Below the pieces are notes generated by a model. The model worked only from the letters and a program-made list of their open reading frames with translations, was not told the origin of the DNA and ran no database searches. Made by a program: the position numbers and the translations under genes. A stretch of DNA of 11,945 nucleotides, from positions 1 to 11,945 of the forward strand of contig LIBV01000025.1 in assembly GCA_001438335.1 (NCBI GenBank), written 5' to 3'. Shown one piece after another: positions 1 to 5,763 of the stretch. Position 1 is the first letter of the stretch. Every line of letters starts with the position of its first letter. Source of the stretch: Pelagibacteraceae bacterium BACL5 MAG-120820-bin39 (lineage in GTDB: Bacteria; Pseudomonadota; Alphaproteobacteria; Pelagibacterales; Pelagibacteraceae).

Positions 1-523
1 TTGATGCAAATTCTTCTTTTTGTGTTCTAGCTAAACTTAAGCCTTCAATTATTAAATCTCTAATTAAAGGACTATCTGGGTTTTTAGTATAAATTCTCCA
101 ATCAATCTTTACTTCTGGTCGATCTGATGTTCCCTTTAAAACACTATTTACTATAGTGTAGTTTTCACTAAGTACCTCTTTTGAGTTAACACTAATTTCT
201 GGATTTGTGTATTCAGCAAGTCTACTTGAAAAACTCTTTAAAAAATATTGCTCAAATAATTCAGCATATTTGCTTAATTCATTTTCAGTCATATCTTTTC
301 GATAGTTGCCAATAGTATAAAATCCTATACCCTCTATATCTACAGTTTCTTCAGCGATTATTTTAAGTTCATTAATTTTTTGTGTTTTAGATAAATTTTT
401 AGACAGGACAGCCGAAGCTCTATTCACAGTAGACTGAACAAATACATCGGGCTCAATAGAAAAAGAATTAGCACAGCTTAAATTAAACAATAACAAAATA
501 ATAAAAATTTTTTTAAAATTCAT
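1..523 (-). CDS. mlaC: MlaC-type periplasmic phospholipid-binding protein, 3' end cut off by the window
   Basis: I translated this frame by hand from the ATG at 523-521; 174 codons are visible and the frame is still open at base 1. MlaC is the soluble shuttle that carries phospholipid across the periplasm between the outer-membrane MlaA complex and the inner-membrane Mla ABC transporter. The protein starts with a short basic segment and a hydrophobic core (about residues 4-16), which fits an export signal. The family's typical C-terminal pattern is present near the window edge (DLIIEGLSLARTQKEEFAS, preceded by a VKIDWRIY strand). Family members are usually about 200 residues, so perhaps 25-35 are missing. 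The start lies 15 bases after the mlaA stop on the same strand, so the two are probably cotranscribed. No clear Shine-Dalgarno sequence precedes it. A cysteine at residue 17 does not sit in a good lipobox. Confidence 0.85.
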   Translation of the reverse strand, partial: MNFKKIFIILLLFNLSCANSFSIEPDVFVQSTVNRASAVLSKNLSKTQKINELKIIAEETVDIEGIGFYTIGNYRKDMTENELSKYAELFEQYFLKSFSSRLAEYTNPEISVNSKEVLSENYTIVNSVLKGTSDRPEVKIDWRIYTKNPDSPLIRDLIIEGLSLARTQKEEFAS

Positions 524-538
524 AGAATTAACTTTTTA

Positions 539-1336
539 TTATTTGCTTTCTATTTCTTCCCAATCTTCTTCATCTTTATAAATAACTTCAATATTTCCTC
601 TTTGGTTATTGCTAATTTTATTTTCTCTATCCTGTATATATAAACTTCTTACAGAGGCATAAAAATCTAAGGAATTTTTTTCAAGGTTATCAAATGAATC
701 TATATTATTTGCTCTAAAATCAATACCACTTAATGCTTTTGTAGCTAAGAATAATTCTTCACTTAAAAACTCATTGTTACCATGTAATGATACGTTATAC
801 CAAGGATCCCCTCCAAGCACGTTTGCAAAAGAACCAGTGGTATCTCTAAGTGTAGAAGGTCCTAAAACTGGAAGTACTAAATAACAACCAGGGCCAAAAC
901 CCCAAACACCCAAGGTTTGACCATAATCTTCTTTTTCATACTTTGGAAAACCTATTTTATTAGCAACATCTATCGTTCCCAATAATCCTACTGTAGTATT
1001 TACAGCTAATCGAGCAGTGTTTATGAATGCTAATTTAATATCACCCTGCAAAACATTATTAGGAATTGTTATTAGATTTGACAAATTTTTTAGAGCGTTA
1101 CTTGTACCTTTTTGTACCGGATCTGGTAATTTTCTATAACCTTTTGCAATTGGTTTAACTATTGCCTTATCCAACCCCTGGTTAAAAGAAAAAGTAGCTC
1201 TATTTAAAGGTTCAAAACAATCTTTAATTTCTTCAGGCTGGCTTTTTGTTAACTCTATTTCTCCATCAGATCCTGCATTCGCAACTGACGAAAATAAAAA
1301 AACAGAGAATACAGTAATTATTAAATATCTGACCAT
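539..1336 (-). CDS. mlaA: MlaA (VacJ) outer-membrane phospholipid removal protein
   Basis: MlaA sits in the outer membrane and extracts misplaced phospholipid from the outer leaflet, passing it to MlaC. The assignment rests on the VacJ core, from CFEPLNRATFSFN near residue 40 through the NTTVGLLGTIDVA segment to the EDYGQTLGVWG and LVLPVLGPSTLRD blocks, in the family's order. The length of 265 residues is usual. I use the ATG at 1336-1334; a TTG two codons upstream (1342) would add Met-Asp but is less likely. Residues 1-21 form a signal peptide ending in ANA, which suggests signal peptidase I cleavage before Gly22. The E. coli protein is a lipoprotein, but no lipobox cysteine is visible here; the only cysteine near the N-terminus is Cys40, inside the mature fold. 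The C-terminus is acidic. It is followed after 15 bases by mlaC, which supports the role. Confidence 0.92.
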   Translation of the reverse strand: MVRYLIITVFSVFLFSSVANAGSDGEIELTKSQPEEIKDCFEPLNRATFSFNQGLDKAIVKPIAKGYRKLPDPVQKGTSNALKNLSNLITIPNNVLQGDIKLAFINTARLAVNTTVGLLGTIDVANKIGFPKYEKEDYGQTLGVWGFGPGCYLVLPVLGPSTLRDTTGSFANVLGGDPWYNVSLHGNNEFLSEELFLATKALSGIDFRANNIDSFDNLEKNSLDFYASVRSLYIQDRENKISNNQRGNIEVIYKDEEDWEEIESK

Positions 1337-1408
1337 GTCCAATTATATATTATATATTTATAGTTATTTAAATATTTTTAATTTTAAAAAATGACTACAA
1401 AGTGGTTA

Positions 1409-1414
1409 TATAAT
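1409..1414 (+). promoter_or_regulatory. Candidate -10 element for the amidase gene
   Basis: A perfect TATAAT lies 17 bases ahead of the amidase start codon. Transcription would start at about 1421, leaving a leader of only about 11 bases without a Shine-Dalgarno sequence. No good -35 hexamer is found at 16-18 bases upstream, where the sequence is A-rich. In DNA this AT-rich a TATAAT can arise by chance, so the call is tentative. A 7-bp inverted repeat with one bulged C (1413-1430, ATGC-C-TAA / TTA-GCAT) overlaps its downstream end. Confidence 0.4.
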
Positions 1415-1431
1415 GCCTAAATCTTAGCATA

Positions 1432-2169
1432 ATGAAAGAAAAAATTAATACAACTTTAAATTACTCATTTAATTTTGATCTAAAAAAAAGAAAAAAAGAA
1501 GATATAAAATTTATTGTTTTTCATTACACAGGAATGAAAAAGGAAATAGATGCAATTAATAAATTAATTAATAAGGATTCAAAAGTTAGCAGTCATTATT
1601 TTATTAAAAAAAATGGAGAAATTCTAACTTTAGTACCAGACCTCTACACAGCTTGGCATGCTGGAATTTCAAGATGGAAAAATTATAAGTCCTTAAATAG
1701 ATATTCAATTGGAATTGAAATTAGTAATCCTGGGCATGATAATAAATATGATAAATTTACAAATAAACAAATCCATTCGATTTTAAAATTAAGTAATTTT
1801 TTAATAAAAAAATATAAAATTAAATCTAAATTTATTTTAGGTCATTCAGATATATCTCCCGATAGAAAAAAAGATCCAGGAGAAAAATTTCCATGGCAAT
1901 ATTTATCAAAAAGAAAAATTGGATATTGGCATAATTTAAATAAAAAAAAAATTAAAAAAATGAGAAATCAAAAATTATCCGAATCAGAAAAATATGTTTT
2001 TATAAAAAATTTATTTAATATTGGTTACCCAAAAAATTTAGAAAAAAAACAAAATAGACATACAAAAATACTTACAACTGCATTTCAAAGACGATTTAGA
2101 CCTGAGTTAATAAATGGAATTATTGATAAAGAATGTCTGATAATCAGTAAAAACCTTACAAAAAATTGA
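1432..2169 (+). CDS. ampD: N-acetylmuramoyl-L-alanine amidase, Amidase_2 (AmpD/AmiD) family
   Basis: The enzyme is a zinc amidase that cleaves the bond between N-acetylmuramic acid and L-alanine, in peptidoglycan recycling or remodelling. The Amidase_2 fold covers about residues 24-155. The zinc ligands by family comparison are His31 (in IVFHYTG), His138 (in LGHSDISPDR) and Asp148 (in KKDPG). Glu96 (in IGIEISN) and Lys146 match the AmpD catalytic pair. Residues from about 183 to 240 look like the C-terminal peptidoglycan-binding helical domain found in AmiD-like members; the AFQRRFRPELINGIIDKEC stretch is typical. No signal peptide is visible, so the protein is probably cytoplasmic and closer in role to AmpD, although the domain layout is like AmiD; the symbol is therefore provisional. 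The C-terminal half is very lysine-rich. It lies upstream of rnpB and the dcw cluster on the same strand and divergently from mlaA. Confidence 0.88.
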   Translation: MKEKINTTLNYSFNFDLKKRKKEDIKFIVFHYTGMKKEIDAINKLINKDSKVSSHYFIKKNGEILTLVPDLYTAWHAGISRWKNYKSLNRYSIGIEISNPGHDNKYDKFTNKQIHSILKLSNFLIKKYKIKSKFILGHSDISPDRKKDPGEKFPWQYLSKRKIGYWHNLNKKKIKKMRNQKLSESEKYVFIKNLFNIGYPKNLEKKQNRHTKILTTAFQRRFRPELINGIIDKECLIISKNLTKN

Positions 2170-2212
2170 AATAATTTTTCTTGAAAAAATTTGTTTAAGT
2201 AATAAATTTAAA

Positions 2213-2571
2213 TTGCCAGATAAATGATTTATCGCTTTAATTTTTTTTAAAGAGGAAAGTCCGGGCTCCGCAAGGATACAGTGCCAGGTAATGCCTGGCG
2301 GGGGAAACCCTAGGGATAGTGCCACAGAAAATAAACCGCCATAACATGGCAAGGGTGAAAAGGTGTGGTAAGAGCACACCGGTTCTACTGGTAACAGTGA
2401 ACGCTGGAAAACCCCACTGGGAGCAAGACTAAGTAGAGATGACATTGTTGAAAAACTAAAAGCCATCCTTGGCTCGTCATCAGGGTTAGTTGCTTGAGCT
2501 TAAGAGTGATCTTAAGTCTAGACAAATGATAGATTTAAATGACAGAACCCGGCTTATATTTTATCTGGCAA
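2213..2571 (+). ncRNA. rnpB: RNase P RNA, bacterial type A
   Basis: This is the catalytic RNA that matures tRNA 5' ends. The ends are set by a perfect 12-bp P1 helix (2213-2224 with 2560-2571). Conserved blocks are present in order: AGAGGAAAGTCCGGGCTCC at 2251-2269, GCCACAGAAA at 2321-2330, the ACCGCC segment near 2335, the GGTGTGGTAAGAGCACACC hairpin near 2362, and ACAGAACCCGGCTTAT at 2542-2557, the last pairing with the first to form P4. P2 can form between 2226-2234 and 2527-2535 using G-U pairs. P3 seems reduced to a 6-bp hairpin (2235-2240 with 2247-2252). P15 pairs 2438-2443 with 2476-2481. An inner 4-bp stem at 2461-2474 exposes a loop (2465-2470) that can pair with 2351-2356 to give the P6 pseudoknot. 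The expected GGU of L15 is not seen. A promoter should lie near 2177-2205, where a TAATAA is a weak -10 candidate. The region is GC-rich compared with its surroundings. Confidence 0.96.
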
Positions 2572-2599
2572 AATAAATTTTTAATATTTCACTATAAAA

Positions 2600-2661
2600 A
2601 TTGATATAGCTCAAAATTCTTTAATAATTGATATAGAGATTGATATCATTCAAAGATTTTT
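2600..2661 (+). repeat. Imperfect direct repeat carrying two FNR-like palindromes
   Basis: ATTGATAT occurs three times, at 2600, 2627 and 2639. The first and third copies extend into a longer similarity (2600-2622 and 2639-2661). Each contains a palindrome of the form TTGA-N6-TCAA: TTGATATAGCTCAA at 2601-2614 and TTGATATCATTCAA at 2640-2653, 39 bases apart. These match the FNR/FixK consensus TTGAT-N4-ATCAA at nine of ten positions. The middle copy has only the left half-site. They lie downstream of rnpB and more than 100 bases ahead of the mraZ promoter. The repeats are seen directly; regulation by an FNR-like protein is inference, and such sites can occur by chance in AT-rich DNA. Confidence 0.4.
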
Positions 2662-2667
2662 ACTATG

Positions 2668-2707
2668 TCATTTTAAAAGCCACTATTTGTGTGGAGTTTT
2701 AGAATGA
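2668..2707 (+). terminator. Long imperfect hairpin between rnpB and mraZ, possible terminator
   Basis: Bases 2668-2683 pair with 2691-2707 around a 7-base loop (TATTTGT). The stem has 15 base pairs, one of them G-U, with a small internal loop (G2679 opposite A2695-G2696). It is followed by AATTTT, a weak T tract. It would be the first hairpin able to stop transcription downstream of rnpB. An operator or a structured RNA is also possible, because the stem is AT-rich except for the CCAC/GTGG tip. The inverted repeat is certain; its function is inferred. Confidence 0.4.
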
Positions 2708-2727
2708 AATTTTCATAAATTCATTAT

Positions 2728-2756
2728 TTGACTATATGTTAAATTACCCATATATT
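2728..2756 (+). promoter_or_regulatory. Promoter of the mraZ-ftsZ operon
   Basis: TTGACT (2728-2733) and TATATT (2751-2756) are separated by exactly 17 bases. Each hexamer is one base away from the sigma-70 type consensus. Transcription would start at about 2763, leaving a leader of about 37 bases before the mraZ ATG. This is the best promoter in the window, and it is the only evident one for the eight-gene operon that follows. Confidence 0.75.
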
Positions 2757-2770
2757 CCCAAATATTCCCA
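2746..2770 (-). promoter_or_regulatory. MraZ operator: three TGGGN boxes at 10-base spacing
   Basis: Read on the minus strand, bases 2770 to 2746 are TGGGA-ATATT-TGGGA-ATATA-TGGGT, i.e. three TGGGN boxes separated by 5-base spacers. This is the arrangement described for E. coli MraZ at its own promoter. The 10-base period puts all boxes on one face of the helix, as expected for a ring-forming MraZ oligomer. The boxes straddle the -10 element (2751-2756) and the predicted start site, so binding should block RNA polymerase and give negative autoregulation of the operon. Confidence 0.85.
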
Positions 2771-2799
2771 AATTATGGAATTATTTATATTAATTAACT

Positions 2800-3267
2800 A
2801 TGTTTTTATCAACTTACGAAAACAAATTAGACAAAAAAGGGAGAGTCTCTGTGCCTGCTAGTTTTAGATCCTATTTATCTAACCTAGGTTACAATGGTAT
2901 AATCTGCTATCCTTCCTTTAACAATTTATCAATAGAAGCTTGTTCTCAAGATAGAATCGAAAAAATTTCATCTGCTATTGATTCCTTAAATCCATTTGAG
3001 GAAAAAAGAGACTATTTTGCAACTTCAATTTTATCTGAAAGCAGTAATTTGCAATTTGATAGTGAAGGAAGAATAACATTATCATCAAAATTATTAAATC
3101 ATGCAAAAATAAAAAATAGCATGTTGTTTGTTGGTCAAGGTCAAACATTTCAAATATGGGAACCAGCAAATTTTGAAAAATTTAAGGTCCAGGCAAGAAA
3201 AAAAGCAAATCTAAATCGTGCAAACCTTAAATGGGAAAAACATTTTAACAACACAGAGGGGAAATAA
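2800..3267 (+). CDS. mraZ: MraZ transcriptional regulator of the division and cell wall cluster
   Basis: MraZ is a DNA-binding protein made of two tandem SpoVT/AbrB-like halves, and it represses the dcw operon in E. coli. Both halves are visible: the first has DKKGR at residues 11-15 followed by VSVPASFR, the second has DSEGR at 87-91 followed by ITLSSKL. The length of 155 residues is close to the E. coli protein (152). The start is well supported, because the N-terminus (MFLSTYENKLDKKGR) matches the family from its first residue. No Shine-Dalgarno sequence is visible in the AT-rich 37-base leader. Its presumed operator lies 30 bases upstream, over the promoter. The stop is 3 bases ahead of ftsZ. 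The C-terminal tail after residue 125 is basic. Confidence 0.96.
   Translation: MFLSTYENKLDKKGRVSVPASFRSYLSNLGYNGIICYPSFNNLSIEACSQDRIEKISSAIDSLNPFEEKRDYFATSILSESSNLQFDSEGRITLSSKLLNHAKIKNSMLFVGQGQTFQIWEPANFEKFKVQARKKANLNRANLKWEKHFNNTEGK
3255..3262 (+). promoter_or_regulatory. Strong ribosome binding site of ftsZ
   Basis: AGAGGGGA lies inside the last codons of mraZ and ends 8 bases before the ftsZ ATG. It is the only clear Shine-Dalgarno sequence in front of any gene here; the other operon members have weak or no such site. This points to extra translation of ftsZ compared with its neighbours, in keeping with the high copy number FtsZ needs. Confidence 0.7.
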
Positions 3268-3270
3268 CAG

Positions 3271-4734
3271 ATGACAATTAACTTTAAAGCACCAGAAATA
3301 AAAGAGCTACAGCCAAGACTTCTAGTTTTAGGAGTTGGAGGAGCAGGCGGAAATGCAATTAATGAAATGATTGAGAATAATCTTCAAGGGGTAGAATTTA
3401 TTGCAGTAAATACTGATGCACAAGATTTAAAGTTAAGTAAAGCTAAAACTAGAATTCAAATTGGTTTAAATTTGACCAAAGGATTAGGTGCGGGAGCAAA
3501 ACACGATATCGGGCAAGCTGCTGCTGATGAGTCTTTAAATGAAATTATTAACACCTTACAAGGTGCAAATATGGTTTTTATTGCTGCTGGAATGGGTGGT
3601 GGCACTGGAACAGGAGCAGCACATGTAATAGCAAGAGCTGCAAAAGAATTAAATATTTTAACAGTCGGAGTTATAACTCTTCCTTTTTTATATGAAGGAC
3701 CATCAAGAATGAGAAGAGCTCAACAAGGTTTAGAAGAATTAAGAAAACATGTTGACACAATTATTGTAATTCCAAATCAAAACTTATTTAAAATTGCAAA
3801 CGAACAAACAACTTTTGAGGAGTCTTTTAATCTTTCAAATAATGTTTTGATGCAAGGTGTTCAAAGTATTACAGATTTAATGGTAAGACCTGGTTTAATT
3901 AATTTAGATTTTGCTGATGTTGAGACAGTAATGGCTTCAATGGGCAAAGCTATGATGGGAACTGGCGAAGCTGAAGGCGAAGGTAGAGCGCTAAAAGCTG
4001 CAGAAATGGCAGTGAGCAATCCATTGATAGATGATTATACTTTGAAAGGTGCCAAAGGTTTATTGGTTAATATTACCGGAGGTAAAGATCTAAAACTTTT
4101 TGAAGTAGACGAAGCTGTAAATAAAGTAAGAGCAGAAGTAGACCCAGATGCAGAGTTAATTATTGGAGCTATTACTGACGCGGAACTCGATGGAAAAATG
4201 AGAGTATCAATTGTTGCGACCTCTCTTGATGGCAGACAACCTGAGACAAAATCTGTAATTAATATGGTTCATAGAATACAAAATAGAAATCCAGGTTACT
4301 CTGATTTCTCACACATGAGTTCTACCGCATCATTTAGTTTTAATAATGCATCTTCAAATCCAATTTCTCATGGGGCAAATGCTTTAAAACTAGAAAATGA
4401 AATTGCTAATGAGCATTTGGCACAAACCGAAAATCATACAAGCGTTAATAACCAGATGTTAAACGATTCTCATATAGAAACACAAAGTGTTGTTGAAGAT
4501 AGTTTAATTAATGCATCTGAAAAATCTTTTACAGAAGAAGCGGTTGAACAATCTACTGTTAAAGAGGACATTTCAAATGATTTGAAAGAATTTGGTGTAG
4601 ACTCAGAAGGTCCAGATTTATTTAATTCATCTTCAGAAGACATCAGTTCAAATTTATTGTCATCAAATGAAGACCAAGAAGAAGATGATGATGATCTAGA
4701 AATACCTGCTTTTTTAAGAAGACAAAAAAATTAA
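3271..4734 (+). CDS. ftsZ: Cell division protein FtsZ, placed directly after mraZ
   Basis: FtsZ is the tubulin-like GTPase that forms the cytokinetic ring at midcell. The GTP-binding domain has GVGGAGGNA at 21-29 and the tubulin signature GGGTGTG at 109-115. The T7 synergy loop NLDFADVET at 211-219 completes the active site across subunits. The globular part ends near residue 320. A long acidic, Ser/Asn/Glu-rich linker of about 150 residues follows. The last residues, LEIPAFLRRQKN, form the alphaproteobacterial C-terminal peptide that binds membrane tethers and regulators, so this is the real division FtsZ and not a degenerate paralogue. The 487-residue length is normal for alphaproteobacteria with long linkers. 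One deviation is His118, where families nearly always have Pro just after the signature. The gene is 3 bases from mraZ and has the only strong Shine-Dalgarno site in the operon. Its position is unusual, as ftsZ normally ends the cluster after ftsQ and ftsA. Confidence 0.98.
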   Translation: MTINFKAPEIKELQPRLLVLGVGGAGGNAINEMIENNLQGVEFIAVNTDAQDLKLSKAKTRIQIGLNLTKGLGAGAKHDIGQAAADESLNEIINTLQGANMVFIAAGMGGGTGTGAAHVIARAAKELNILTVGVITLPFLYEGPSRMRRAQQGLEELRKHVDTIIVIPNQNLFKIANEQTTFEESFNLSNNVLMQGVQSITDLMVRPGLINLDFADVETVMASMGKAMMGTGEAEGEGRALKAAEMAVSNPLIDDYTLKGAKGLLVNITGGKDLKLFEVDEAVNKVRAEVDPDAELIIGAITDAELDGKMRVSIVATSLDGRQPETKSVINMVHRIQNRNPGYSDFSHMSSTASFSFNNASSNPISHGANALKLENEIANEHLAQTENHTSVNNQMLNDSHIETQSVVEDSLINASEKSFTEEAVEQSTVKEDISNDLKEFGVDSEGPDLFNSSSEDISSNLLSSNEDQEEDDDDLEIPAFLRRQKN

Positions 4735-4752
4735 TGGTCTTCAAAAAAATAA

Positions 4753-5763
4753 ATGGAAGCCACCATAGTATCGGATACTCAAAAACATTATCCGGTACTG
4801 CTAAATGAATTAATTAGCATTATTACCCCTCAATATGGTGGCACATTTATTGACTGCACTTTTGGAAATGGTGGATATTCAAAAAAAATTTTAGAATATA
4901 ATAATACTAAAGTAATTGCTCTTGATAGAGATATTGAGACTCAAAATAAAGCCAATGAACTTTTTTTAAAGTTTGAAGAAAGATTTTTATTTAAAAATTT
5001 AAAATTCAGCCAACTTAATAATCTTAAAATTAAGAATGAAGATATTAAAGGAGTGGTATTTGATTTAGGTTATTCATACATTCAAATTAAGGATCCAAAG
5101 AAAGGATTATCCTTTGACAGTCATGGTGAATTAAACATGAAAATGGGTCTAAATAATTTTTCTGCTGAGGATGTTATTAATAAGTTAAGTGAAAAAGAAT
5201 TAGAAAAAATATTTAAATTTTTTGGAGAAGAAAAAGAAAGTAAAAAAATTGCAAGAAATATAGTTAAAGAAAGAATAAAACAAAAAATTGACACACAACT
5301 TTTAGTAAAAATAATTGAAAAATCTAAAAGTTTTAAAAATTATAAAATTCATAGTGCAACAAAAGTTTTTCAAGCACTCAGAATTTTTGTTAATAAAGAA
5401 ATTAGTGAATTAATCTATGGATTAATTAATGCTCTAAAAGTCTTAAAAAAAGATGGAGTGATAGCCGTGGTTACCTTTCATTCTCTTGAAGACAAAATAG
5501 TTAAATACTTTTTTAAAAGTCTTTCTGAAAATAAAAGTATTTCAAGATACATGCCTTCTGTAGAGCAGCCAGATACTTTGTTAAAACTATCGCAAAAAAA
5601 ACCTATAATAGCGTCAAAAAAAGAATTGACTGAAAATTTATCTTCACGATCTGCAAAGCTAAGATATGCAATTAAAAAAGCTAATTTTTATGATTTTGAG
5701 ACAGATATAATTGATAAATTTCAAAATTTAATAGAAATAGAAAATATTGGAAATCAGCTGTGA
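4753..5763 (+). CDS. rsmH: 16S rRNA (cytosine(1402)-N(4))-methyltransferase RsmH (MraW)
   Basis: RsmH uses S-adenosylmethionine to methylate N4 of C1402 in the ribosomal P site; its gene is a fixed member of dcw clusters. The N-terminal HYPVLLNEL motif (12-20) and the SAM-binding DCTFGNGGYS (34-43) are clear. Further family blocks are FDLGYSYIQ (103-111), where SS is more common than SY, then IHSATKVFQALRIFVNKE (199-216), VVTFHSLEDKIV (239-250) and the C-terminal SRSAKLRYA (298-306). The length of 336 residues is usual. The ATG at 4753 leaves 18 bases after ftsZ, and the protein begins at the expected distance from the first motif. No Shine-Dalgarno sequence is visible. Its stop overlaps the ftsL start (GTGA), suggesting coupled translation. 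Confidence 0.96.
   Translation: MEATIVSDTQKHYPVLLNELISIITPQYGGTFIDCTFGNGGYSKKILEYNNTKVIALDRDIETQNKANELFLKFEERFLFKNLKFSQLNNLKIKNEDIKGVVFDLGYSYIQIKDPKKGLSFDSHGELNMKMGLNNFSAEDVINKLSEKELEKIFKFFGEEKESKKIARNIVKERIKQKIDTQLLVKIIEKSKSFKNYKIHSATKVFQALRIFVNKEISELIYGLINALKVLKKDGVIAVVTFHSLEDKIVKYFFKSLSENKSISRYMPSVEQPDTLLKLSQKKPIIASKKELTENLSSRSAKLRYAIKKANFYDFETDIIDKFQNLIEIENIGNQL

Noticed and set aside
1337..1431. Promoter for the minus-strand mlaA gene
   Set aside because: Several TATAAT-like strings occur on the minus strand (for example 1342-1347 and 1349-1354), but the region is almost pure A/T and no -35 stands out, so no specific promoter can be chosen.
2107..2466. A 119-codon minus-strand open frame over the amidase end and rnpB
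   Set aside because: It runs antisense through the conserved core of the RNase P RNA, which explains its unusual composition; there is no family resemblance.
2572..2799. A hidden small protein or tRNA gene in the spacer
   Set aside because: All frames are broken by stops within a few codons and no cloverleaf could be drawn; only the repeats, hairpin and promoter elements are supported.
2775..2861. Possible 28-codon leader frame starting at the ATG at 2775 and overlapping the mraZ start out of frame
   Set aside because: No ribosome binding site and no recognisable product; short frames like this are expected by chance, and the overlap is more likely incidental.
4734..4808. A 24-codon frame starting with an ATG that overlaps the ftsZ stop (TAATG)
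   Set aside because: It overlaps rsmH in another frame and ends inside it. The rsmH start at 4753 is better supported by family motifs, so this is likely chance.
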